Source of the DNA: Chamaecrista fasciculata
Taxonomy: Eukaryota > Streptophyta > Magnoliopsida > Fabales > Fabaceae
DNA: 64,000 bases
Direction: 5' to 3'
NCBI GenBank assembly: GCA_003254925.1
Contig: QANZ01046766.1
Location: 51,628-115,627, forward strand
Of this stretch, positions 45,372-56,010 are shown one piece after another. Each line of letters starts with the position of its first letter. The stretch's first letter is position 1. A program made the position numbers and the translations under genes. Under the pieces are notes generated by a model. That model saw only the letters and a program-made list of their open reading frames with translations. It ran no database searches and was not told where the DNA came from.

Positions 45372-46321
45372 ACACCCCATTTGATTCGGGTCTTTTTTGT
45401 AATTATCAAAATTGTTGGGTCTTTTTGTAAATAAATAAAGTTTTTGAGTTATTTTCTTTTTGGGGGTTTCTTTGTAATTATTTTATGTTTTGAACCTATA
45501 TAAGAAGGAGAAGATAAACCATTAGTCCAAAGAAAACAAAAAGGTGAACCATACCATAATCGAACATTAATTATTCATTTTAAAAGAATTGAGTCTCATT
45601 AAAAAAATTAATAAAAAAAGATAACTTCATTAATACTTTTGAGAATTTACTATTTCCTCATATTTTTAAATAGAAGAAAATATATTATTTTTATTCTATT
45701 CTAAAACTAACTTATTTCATTGTATCTTGTCCTTGATAATAACTTTTAATAATTGTTATTTTCTTTCTTATTTTTATTATGATTAATTTGAAAAAATATA
45801 TGATGCTAAAAAAATGATTATTAAATAATTCATAATCTAATATCTTCATAGTGGATCGATTATTGAACTGGTCAACTTTAAGGTCATTACGTTAATTACC
45901 TATAGAATTAAATTAACGGAAAACTTACTATTTGGTCCCTTAATTTACAACGAGGCAACTAATCAACCCATGAATAATACATGATTTAGTAGTCCTTGAG
46001 ATATTTCAATTATCAACTATTTGGTCCATAGTGACAATTTGGTCTTTGAATTTGAATTAATTGTATAATTTTTTATCCGTGAATTTGTAATATTAATACA
46101 ATTGGCTCTCTGAATTTGAACTAATTTTGTACTTTTCGTTAATGAATTTCTAGTATATTTATATTATTTGGTTCCTAAATTTGTACTTTTTGGTGCTTGA
46201 ATTTGACACTGGGAACAAATCGTTGATAATTACAATAATGCAAAGACTGAGTAATATATTTTCGTTATTCAAGGACTGATTAGTTGACTTAGTCTAAATT
46301 CAAGAGTCTTAGTTGATTTTT

Positions 46322-46640
46322 GAGTAAACTAGCAAATCGGTCCCTGGATTATGACGCGTTTACAGGTTGGTCCCTTGATTAATCAAATAGACGAATAAGT
46401 CCCCGAATTTGTCGGACGTTAGACAAATACGTCCCTCCGTCAACCTGACGTTCCAAAAAACGTGACGTGGCACGTTAACTGCCATGTCAGCACGGGTTTA
46501 ACTGAAAAAAAAAAATTGCCAACTGGGAAACTTGAGCCACATCAGCATTATTACTAAAAAAAAAAAAGAAAATTCATGTGTTGATAAGTTGGTCCCTCAC
46601 TTCAATTTTTATCCCATTATTTTCAATTCCCCCTCTTTCT
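46322..46640 (+). repeat. MULE left TIR
   Basis: Contains 'ggtccc' blocks, GTCGGACGTTAGACAAATACG, CGTGACGTGGCACGTTAACT, an A-run and 'gccacatcagcattattact', all mirrored at 48600-48920. Confidence 0.85.
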
Positions 46641-46734
46641 CATCATCTTCATTCATTTTAGTCCCAAATCCTCAAAATAAAATTTTAAAGTGTCCCAAAA
46701 CTATTCCAAACATTCCAATTTATTCCTTAAAAAT

Positions 46735-47110
46735 ATTAAAAGCCATAAAACAAAAACTCTAAACCTTAAAACTATAAACAGTAAACCCTATAATCTAAAA
46801 CCTAAACCCTAAAAAAATCTAATTTGAGCAATCAGGTCCCTCACCCATTTTTATCCCATTATTCTCAATACCCCCTCTTTTCATCATCTTCATTCATTTT
46901 AGTCCGAAATCCTCAAAATAAAATTTTAAAGTGTCCCAAAACTCTTCCAAACATTCTTATTTAGTCCTAACCCTAAACCCAAAACCCTAAATCCTAAACC
47001 CTAATTTTTTTTTAATCTTCATCTTCATCTTCCCATTTTAACATAAATTCGTAATTTTTTTTAATCCCTAAATCCCCTAAATTTTTTTAATCCCTAACCC
47101 CTAAAATCTT
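46735..47110. repeat. Telomere-like CCCTAAA stretch of the MULE
   Basis: Two clusters (46755-46815 and 46965-47110) of AAACCCTAAA-type variants, interrupted by a second copy of the 'atcccattattctcaat' subterminal segment, i.e. a local duplication. Confidence 0.7.
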
Positions 47111-47545
47111 CATCTTCCAAATATTCCAACTTCCATGGTTCTTCTTCTGATATAGCTTGAATCTCTATCTTCTTCATCACCCCATCATCATCATCCCCAT
47201 GACTCTCCATAACTTTTCATTCACGACTAGCTCTTCCAATTTCTCTCTCTTCTTGAAATTTCATACCCAAAATATATGATATCTGGTTTCGCTGTTTTAC
47301 AATCACAAACAAAAATGGAAGAACAGAGTGAATAAATGCACAAAGAGAGTCATGGGGATGAAATATGCAATCTGCAATTTCATACCCAAAAAACTCGAAA
47401 CCCCTAAAATCTGCAATATGCAATTCAAAAACTAAAAAATTAGGAACCCCTAAAATCTGCAATCTACATCCCCTAAAATCATACCCATTCTTCATTCCAT
47501 TTCCCCCAATTAATTAATCCCAGATATTGTTTCTACATAACGTGA

Positions 47546-47938
47546 ATTTGATCATAGTGATTGAGAAGATGAAAAAATCACTGCAATTAGTGGGCATCGA
47601 TGCGAGGGATGATCTGTACGCAATGTTGTCATTTAGTGTGAGATCGTCGTTGGGAGAAAATTGAAAGGAGTGGGGTTTTCGGCAAGTGATGTTGTGCTTG
47701 CGAGAGAATCGAGAGAAGCATTAGGGAGGATTTTAGGGTGGCTTTCGCCATTAGCGCATAACATGATAAAGTGGCAGAGTGAGAGGAGCTTCAAGTAGCA
47801 AAGCTTGATGGTGATTATGAAAATGAAGACGAATAATAATGTGTTGGTTTTGCAGACGCTGTTCTTTGCGAACAAGGAGAAGACGAAAGCTGCCATAGCA
47901 GAGCTTCTTGTGGGGTTGAATTATATTTGGAGAAGATG
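47546..47938 (+). pseudogene. Captured gene fragment: PSI1-like, DUF668 domain
   Basis: Plus-strand reading gives VIEKMKKSLQLVGIDARDDL and YAMLSFSVRSSLGEN-stop. After a gap follows ALGRILGWLSPLAHNMIKWQ, then SERSFK-stop. The last piece has VLVLQTLFFANKEKTKAAIA and ELLVGLNYIWRR-stop. These match, from memory, the pattern of plant PSK SIMULATOR 1 / DUF668 proteins: 'ARDDLY.MLP..VR', 'WLAPLAHNMIRWQSERSFE', 'LQTLYFAN..KTEAAI.ELLVGLNY'. Those proteins act in growth control near the plasma membrane and nucleus. Two in-frame stops and missing segments show decay after capture. An alternative is chance similarity, unlikely over three collinear blocks. Confidence 0.7.
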
Positions 47939-48109
47939 ATGATTGAGTGGATGCGAGGAGGAATTTGGAAGATCATGAAGGATGCGACCATATGGCTGTT
48001 TTTTTATTATTTTTTTCAATTTTTGGGCGGAGGAGGAAGAAGATGATGATGTTGATGATGATCTGTGATGTTGATGATGATTTGAGAAAATCATGATCAT
48101 AAAAAATTA

Positions 48110-48500
48110 ATTTTTTAGATTTTAGGGTTTTGGTTTTAGGGTTTTAGGGTTTTTAATATTTTTAAGAACTAAATTCAAATGTTTCGAAGAGTTTTAGGAC
48201 ACTTTAAAATTTTATTTTGATGATTTGGGACTAAAATGAATGAAGTTGATGAAAAGAGGAGGAATTGAGAACAATGGGATAAGAATGGGTGAGAGACTTA
48301 ATTTCTCAAATTAGATTTTTTAGGGTTTAGGGTATATGTTTTTAGGGTTTTAGGGTTTAGGATTTTGGGGTTTAGGATTTTAGTGTTTGGGGTTTAGGGT
48401 TTGGGGTTTATGTTTTAGGGTTTTATGGTTTAGGATTTTAGTGTTTAGGGTTTATAGTTTTAGGGTTTAGAGTTTGGGTTTTAGGGTTTTTAATACTTTT
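48110..48500. repeat. Telomere-like TTTAGGG stretch of the MULE
   Basis: TTTAGGG/TTTTAGGG variants at 48110-48160 and 48310-48500, inverted relative to 46735-47110. Confidence 0.8.
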
Positions 48501-48599
48501 AAGGACTAAATTCGAATGTTTGGAAGAGTTTGGAGACACTTTACAATTTTATATTGAGAATTTGGGACTAAAATGAATGAAGATGATGGAAAAGAGGGG

Positions 48600-48920
48600 T
48601 AATTGAAAATAATGGTATAAAAATTGAAGCTAGGGATCAATTTGTCAACACATGAATTTTCTTTTTTTAGTAATAATGCTGATGTGGCGCAATTTACCAA
48701 GTTGGCAATTTTTTTTTAAGTTAACCTCGTGCCGACGTGGCAGTTAACGTGCCACGTTAGCACTTAATGTGCTACGTCACGTTTATTGGAACGTTAAGTT
48801 GATGGAGGGACGTATTTGTCTAACGTCCGACAAATTCGGGGACTTATTCATCCATTTGATTAATCCAAGGACCAACCTGTAAACACGTCATAATCCAGAG
48901 ACCGATTTGCTAGTTTACTC
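48600..48920 (-). repeat. MULE right TIR
   Basis: Inverted copy of 46322-46640. It ends TAGTTTACTC and carries an additional 'cacgttagcacttaatgtgc' block between the conserved parts. Confidence 0.85.
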
Positions 48921-49149
48921 GTTGGTTTTCTCTAATATTTTGATAATGCATACAATTAATTAACAAATTAAATTATCAGTGAACCTTAAAGAAACAAGGA
49001 ACAACCTTGTGTGCAAGGTTAACAAAATATTTAATAACATATAACTTAAAGTAAATTTGTTCAGTAACATTTAAGCCATTGAACAATTAGTCTCAATCAA
49101 TTTTAATTTTACAATATCCAATAATATAGTTGGTATAATAACATTAAGT

Positions 49150-52100
49150 GAAATATTCCTAAGGATTATTCTGTTTTTTTTTTTTAAATCTGCCATATTT
49201 CAGAATCTAATTTCTGCCCCCCAAATTTGGTGAGAATTGCAAAACAGCCCCAATCTTATTTCAGCTTACACGACACTCTTCTCTTCATTTTTTTCACTTG
49301 CATCGTGTTGCTCCTCTTCCCTCTCCAACCTTCGTCGCCCACCATCGTGCCCTGGCCAGACGACGCCGTCATCTCCCTCTGACGTCGAAGAACGTCGTCG
49401 GCGACCTACTTCATAGTGGTGGTTGTCCCTCCTGCCTTGGTTTGTGGCTTTCTCTTCCATTTTCTTCTCTTTGTTCCTCTTTGTTTTGAGCGGAATTCTT
49501 TTTTGGTTGCTTCAAATTTCTGCTTGCTTATGGATATTAGATTAAACATTGAGCTTCATCCTTCTTCCTTCCCACCTCCATGGTCATTTTGGAAGCCACA
49601 CAAGCTTGGGTAAGCTACTCCATTCTCCGTTTTCGGCCATATTGGGGGTATGTACCAAAATCCACAATTTATTTATTGTTTATTGATTTTCATAGTTGAA
49701 ATGGACCTCTTAATGATAGTATATCATTCTTGGAACCTTTAGAAACTATTAAAACACCATAATATTGAGGTTTTGGACCTTTTTACTCTAGGGTTCAAAA
49801 GTGACGAAAATTTAGGAAAATTGGGGTTTTTGATCAAATATCTTTGTTTCCATGAAATTTTTGGTTTGGATAAGTTCATTGAATGATATAAATGTGTTCT
49901 AATTCATTAACTTGAATTTAGAATGTATATTTTGAAACTTGATTTTCATGGAGAAACTGTAAAGTTTGTAAATTGGTCCCTATTGGGGATTTTGATGGTT
50001 TTGATGAACTAAATGGAATACTTTGGAATTATGAAGAGTTTTCGAACAATGATATTGAATTTAAAGTGCGGTACTTTATCTATGCAAGTTAAATTTGGAG
50101 GAAAATGATGTGTCAAGTTGTGAGATTGATCTATGCTTTAGTTTTAAAATTTTCTTGTGAACTAATCTTAACTCATGGATTCCACAACATTGCTAAAGCT
50201 CCCAAATTGATACCCAAGCCTCTTGTTGGTATCTTGGATAGGTGTTAGGTGGGTGTGACTAAGGACTAAGATGAGGGTTAAGAATTGGGTGTCCTGTGAG
50301 AAGCTATCATTAGCTTTTGTAATTTTGAAATTGAGTCATTGTTTGTGATTGTGTTTATAGATTCGCCTACATTGGTCATTTGTTGGGAAGCTAAGAGGTG
50401 TAGTCATCTATCATTTGGATCGAGGTGAGTGGCTTTCTCATACTTGTCATGTGTGAGGGATTGATTGTTGATGGATTTTACTAATTTGCGAATTAACTCT
50501 TCCATTGACAGTTTTCTCAAAATTTAGGAATCTTGAGTACTCTTTGATATAAGTCGATGGTGGTGAGTGATTGACTTGTAATTAAATTACCTTCATATTA
50601 TTGTTACCTCTGGTGAATGAGTATCTGCGTATGGAGTGCGCTCCAATTCCAGGATGGAGTGATTATTTGTATTTCTCCCCAATGAAGGGTTGAGGCCGAA
50701 CTATGTTCAAATTGGTGTGAAATTTCTTGATTGTGGAATCTTGGTTGTGCAACAATAGCTACTTGAGTTATTTATAATGACGATGTGGGAGATCGTGTTC
50801 TTGATTATTTGGAACTTATAAAGTTGGACTAGATTAGTGTTTAGATGAATTTGTTGCTGTCCTTATATTCTTGTAAATTGATTGATGTTCCTTACAAGGT
50901 TATTGATGTTGTTGATCTTTCCATACACCTTGTGGTATTTCTTTATATGCATTTTCTTCTTGTGAATTTTTATTCATTTCTCTTTATGATGAATGACTTA
51001 GGTTTTTTTTTCTTTTTTTATCTTGAAACTTGAATGACAACTTAAAAGTTAACTAGTTAGTTTTAAAATTACTTTTATTTGATCCTAAACTTCTTGATTG
51101 AGCTGCCTTGATAGAAAATATGAAATTATGGTTATGTTTTTTTATTTTTTCAATTTAAATGTTGATTGATGTTGGTGATAATATTTAATTTTACTTTGAT
51201 TGTTATATGTCCTGTGTTGACTTAATTTGCTTGTGCTTGTGCTTGTGCTTTTGCTTGGGTTTGTATTTGTGTGTGTTTGAGATCGTGTTTCTGTACGTGC
51301 TTGCACTCTTCATTCTAGCTATGATATGGATTGAAAATCTTTACTTACTTTAATGTGTGCTTTATCGTTGATTATTTGTGGAATGAATGAGATAATACTA
51401 TGTGCGGTCCTAATGGGTGGAATAAGCTGTGTGCAGTGCCCAAGAGTTGAGATAATGCAGTGCCCACCAATTTGTCAACACATATACATGTGATTGAGCT
51501 GTGAAATGATTTTTGAATCTTAGTTTGCAAGGAAATTTTGAGTTAGTTGTAAAGTGATGATTCTTTGATGTTGAATACTATTATTGATATTGGGCGAATT
51601 TTAATCTTTGATAGTCTGAATGATATTGGTCAAATTACTTCTGCGTTGTTAGTTATCCTACGTGTAGATGCCATTGAGGGAAACAAATGGGACTTCATTT
51701 TAAATCAGTCTTTTTTTTTTAAACTATTTTTCTTTACCAGATTACTTCTGCTTAAAATAGTTTTCACAAAGCTTGATTCCTAATATGTCTGCGCGTACGA
51801 CTATATATAAACTTATATTATTATTCAATTTCTAATCCCTCATGAGTTTTTTCTCTCACTTGATAGGCCTTAAGAATTTAATTGTAAACTCTTGTGAACT
51901 ATAAGTCGTGGATTGATTTAAATATTTTATCATATTAAACGTTGATTCTAGTAAGGAAGCTCAATAGAAGGTTTCATCACTCGATTTTCCTTCCCAAATT
52001 TTAGTTTAACAAAGCTTTACATCCTTGTTACTTCGTTGACTAAACTTCATATTATTCTCAATAAATCTTAGAAGAATGTTTTCTTAAAAATTCCATAATT

Positions 52101-52803
52101 CCAAAAGATTTTCTTAAGCCGGTGGTTGTTCACATATTGTGATTCCTTTAAAGGTTTAACAATTATTTCTTCTGGAATTGTTTCATACCTTGTGATACGA
52201 TTGAAGTTCTAATCGCTACATGTGTAAGCTCATTTAGTTGGATGAATGCTATTATAGATTGTTCATTGTTGATCAATTTTGTCTTTGTTGGTGAACCAAT
52301 GTTTGAGATGGGTTAGCCGCTCATTGAGTTTCAACCGACCCCTCATTTAACATTATTTTTAGATAAAGGTTCAAGTCAAGCCACTACTTCAGTTCTCGGA
52401 GGAAGCGAATCAAGAGGCTATGCCATCGTTCATGTGGGTTGTTGCTTTATTTAAGTAAAGTTGTATTAAACACTAGTGTGCCAGCTCCACTAGTAATTAG
52501 AGAGAGGATTCGGGTTATGTATCATTACTACTTTGTGTGACTTGTCTACGTAAGAGATTGATTAAATGAGTACTTTGTTTGGTTGCTTGAAATGGTATTT
52601 ATATTAATTTGGAGATACCCTAGGTTAACAGTTATGCTTGTGAGCATTGAGTTTATTAAGTCTGAGTACCTTGAAGAATGTATATCGTGATTTATCATAA
52701 TTATGTTAGTCAGATTGCCAGTGATTTTCTGTGTGTAGGCTTACGGCATGGGGTAGGACCATGTCCATGCCAGTCATATGCCTCCAAAGAGGGGGTCGTG
52801 ACA
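49150..52803 (+). repeat. Long gypsy-type LTR, opposite orientation to 29943-33442
   Basis: Shared blocks in order are 'cacacaagcttgggtaagct', 'tcggccatattgggggtatg', 'gagatgggttagccgctcat', 'ctccactagtaattagagag' and the end GGGTCGTGACA at 52803. The 5' start (TGTCAC) is not found, so the beginning is lost or too diverged. ORFs at 49298-49613 and 50845-51783 lie inside it and lack family support. The MULE end lies 230 bp upstream; 48931-49150 is AT-rich and unassigned. Confidence 0.58.
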
Positions 52804-53361
52804 GATGGATAAGTATTTGGTTTGATGATCTTTTTATTTGACTAATGCTGATGAAGAAATAGAAGATTAGAGAGTTGTAAGTGACAATATTGAAATGAAA
52901 TCTTCAGTCAATCATTTATGCACCTATGTCGCATGTCTAACTTACAAATCCATCTTTACAGAGGCCATGTACAACGCTGTAAAATTTTGATAAGCCTTCA
53001 ATTTAGCAAACTATATTATTGATGAAATATAAAGGATAACAAAACTAACTTAAGCCATGTGAGAGGAAAAAATGACCACATATAACAAAGAGAGTAATTA
53101 TCAACATTAATACAAGAGTAACATACACAAAGAGTATCTAACTTTGAAAGTAAAATAATTAATTAAGAAGCTTCTTTGCTTTTGCGGCCATTATCGTTTG
53201 TTTAATTATAGCACAAATAATTAAGTGTTGCTCTCTAAAAGATTTTGGTGCTTGTTTGAACTTTCGGTGGTCCAAATTAAAAGGAAAATTGTGTGGTGGC
53301 AACTCTTCCCCTTTGTGATTTTCTTAGGACTATTTTAGTCTCAAGATGCGTGCATTGAAGG

Positions 53362-53370
53362 CTATAAATA
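53362..53370 (+). promoter_or_regulatory. Promoter-like TATA in unit 3
   Basis: CTATAAATA, the counterpart of 36258, with the same downstream leader-like sequence and no open frame. Confidence 0.3.
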
Positions 53371-55211
53371 GTGGTTGTCATTTGCCATGTCTGAGGTCAT
53401 AAATTGTTTCAACTCTGCACTCAAATCTTTAAAATTGTATCCTTTTAACCCACAATTCAACGCTCTTCTTTCTTGAGCATATAACTAAATTTTGGACTTT
53501 GAGGTCATAGAGGATCTAGAAAATTAGATCACCATTTGAGATTGGATGATAAAAGGATTTTAAAAAATAACTATTAATAATATCTAAGATATTGTAATAA
53601 ATATTAATTAATATGGTTTACTATTCAATATCACTTTATTTTCTTTTTATGCAATGGCGATGGTAATGAACGGTGACAACGACGATGATCATCAATAATG
53701 AGAAAGACAATAATGAAAGCAAATGGCAGCAACGATGATGGACATGGTGAATGGCGGGATCAGTGAACGACCACGATGAATGGCAAAGGAGAAAAACTTA
53801 GTCATAATTTTGCCAATTCGGTTCACCAGGCTCACTTAACCCACCAAGATTCCATTTTTATTCAAAAAACAAAATTAGTATATTTTAATCATCCCAATTT
53901 TTTTAAAAAAAATCCAAACAAAGTGCTTTGTATGTTTTGCCAATGTCTCATATGTTGTATTAAAAACAGGGTAAAATGCAATTTAGATACCTCTGGTTTA
54001 GTTCGATCTCACATTGGTGCTGTGTTGTTTTAAAAATCTTACTTAGGATACCTAACGTATGCATCGTTAAGCAACTAGGATACTTGTGACTTTGTTCCAT
54101 CAATTTCAATGGAAAATGTTGACGTGACATGGACATTGACTTGGACACAAGACACAACACGAATATGGACACACTAACACGCAAATTCTTAAAATTTCAT
54201 GACACGATATGACATATATCTTTGTATATAAATAATTGAAAGTCCACAAATTTTGATGAAAACTTTAAAAATTACCATATTTATTCGTAATATTTATCAT
54301 GTGCATTATTTTCTATTGTTTGTTACGATAATGTCACTAAAAATTGATTTTATATTTTGAAACTTATAAATATGTGTTGTATGGGTATCGTATGGGTGTT
54401 GGATACAGACACGTGTTCGACACGGTGATACGCCCTCAAAATGAAGTGTCTATACTTCATAGCAAATAACCAATTTATCAAAACTCAAGGCCAAATCTCG
54501 CAAATAATTATGCACAATCAACATAATAAAATAACATGGAAAGTCACAAGAATATATCACAATATTTGGTTAGATCACTTATGTATTCACGATTCTTATA
54601 TTTCTTGTAGTGTATGTTTTAACTTTCAAGGTAATGAATTCTTAATAGGATTGAATAATTTTTTAATTCAATAACTAATATATTATAAACTAATAAGGAA
54701 AAATTAGAATGAAGATATAGAACTCTTAATTCAATTTAAAATCAAACATATAATATTTTTTAAATTATCAATTTAATTCATAATTACAAGAGTATTTATC
54801 TCTTTTGACAGTTTTATGAAAAAAGTGCAATCGCTGTTTCACATGAAACTTAAATGATTAAAAATATATTAAGGTTATTAAAAGCGGGAAAACTTGAAGT
54901 ATGTTTAGAATAATAGGGAGTAAACTGCAAGTTTTCATTTAATATGAGGAATATTGCAATCGGGCGCATATTTTTGGATAGATAAGTGCTATTTCGAAGT
55001 AGAAGTAATTAAAACAATAAAAAAGTTAGAGAAGGCTCCAAAATATGTTTGCATAATGTTTGTATCCAATGTGTCGTACTAGGTTCTAGGTTACTTCTCT
55101 CCTTATTTAAAGAACTTTACCAAATGATTGTAGCAAGCCGCCCACCGACCCTAACTTAAGATCTTGGGTTTCACTTTTGATCTATGTGTCAACAATATAG
55201 AGATTCTACAA

Positions 55212-55310
55212 ATGGAGGGGTGTGATGACAATGTAGATAAAGATGAAGCTGACGATGACAGATTATGGATGAATATCCTACATTCAATCAATGATGTACC
55301 AAAAGTAGGG
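55212..55310 (+). CDS. Acidic mini-ORF, first copy of unit 4
   Basis: MEGCDDNVDKDEADDDRLWM, then NILHSINDVPK. The start codon is kept. The end given is the putative donor position. Confidence 0.25.
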
Positions 55311-55540
55311 CAATATTTTTGTATTTAATTCAACTATTTTTTTCAATTCAAGTTATAGCTATAGTTGTATACATATATACTCTGGAATAACGTTTCTCAA
55401 TGTCTGTATTCAATGCACTGAAATAGGTTGTAGATTATTCCTAGCCTTATTTAAACAACTTTACCAATCGATCGTAGCAAGCCCACCGCCCCTAACGTAA
55501 GAACTAGGGTTTCAATTTTACCAATATAGAGATTCTGTCG

Positions 55541-55636
55541 ATAGAAGGGTATGATCGCAATGAGGATCACGATGAAGTTGGTAAAGGGAAATTATGGATG
55601 AATATCATACATCAAATCAATGATGTACCAACATAA
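55541..55636 (+). pseudogene. Acidic mini-ORF, second copy of unit 4, start lost
   Basis: The codon at the start position is ATA. The rest reads EGYDRNEDHDEVGKGKLWMN to the same TAA. Confidence 0.35.
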
Positions 55637-56010
55637 ACACCTCATTTGGTCTGGGTATTTTTTGTAAATATCAAAATTTTTGGGTCTTTTTGTAACTAAA
55701 TAAAGTTTTTGAGTTATTTTCTTTTTCTAGTTTCTTTGTAATATATTTTGTTTTTGAACCTATATAAAAAGGAGAAGGTGAACCTTTAGACCAAAGAAAA
55801 CAAAAAGGTGAACCATACCGGAATGCCAACATTAATTATTCATTTTAAAAGAATTGAGTATCATTAAAAAAAATTAATAAAACAAGGTAACTTCATTAAT
55901 ATTTTTGAGAATTTACTATTTCCTCATATTATCAAATAGAAGAAAATATATTTGATTTATTTTATTCTAAAACTAACTTAATTCATTGTATCTTGTCCTT
56001 GATAATAACT

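Larger units (their letters stand above)
46322..48920. mobile_element. Complete Pack-MULE (2599 bp) with captured PSI1/DUF668-like fragment
   Basis: The left end GAGTAAACTAGCAAATCGGT and the inverted right end agree in long TIRs (about 300 bp) with few differences. Flanks GTTGATTTTT (46312-46321) and GTTGGTTTTC (48921-48930) form an imperfect 10-bp TSD, in the size range of Mutator-like elements. Subterminal telomere-like arrays are inverted relative to each other. The centre (47560-47945) holds host-like coding sequence; no transposase. Confidence 0.85.
44664..54926 (+). repeat. Array unit 3, interrupted by MULE and gypsy LTR
   Basis: Unit sequence 44664-46321, MULE to 48920, gypsy LTR fragment to 52803, short unassigned 52804-52920, then unit sequence 52921-54926 starting 'cacctatgtcgcatgtc' as in unit 1 (35811). 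Confidence 0.8.
33610..56010 (+). repeat. Head-to-tail array of four related units with nested insertions
   Basis: The junction motif GCAAGTTTTCATATAAT recurs at 33610, 37771, 44664 (ACAAG) and 54927 (ATTTAAT). From each point the sequence runs in parallel for kilobases: two acidic mini-ORFs, a TATATAAA site, TTGGTCCCTTAATTTACAAC, then later ACGTGTTCGAC and GTGAAACTTATAAACATG blocks. Without insertions the unit is about 3.6 kb. The unit's nature is unknown to me; no transposon termini are recognised. Confidence 0.85.
54927..56010 (+). repeat. Array unit 4, truncated
   Basis: Collinear with the first ~1.08 kb of unit 1. It stops at 'ttgataataactt', where gypsy LTR sequence begins; 'ttcgag' is shared at the join, suggesting a microhomology junction. 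Confidence 0.8.

Noticed and set aside
49266-51783. Small frames such as 49298-49489, 50845-51033 and 51565-51783
   Set aside because: Low-complexity or hydrophobic translations within gypsy LTR sequence, with no conserved counterpart.
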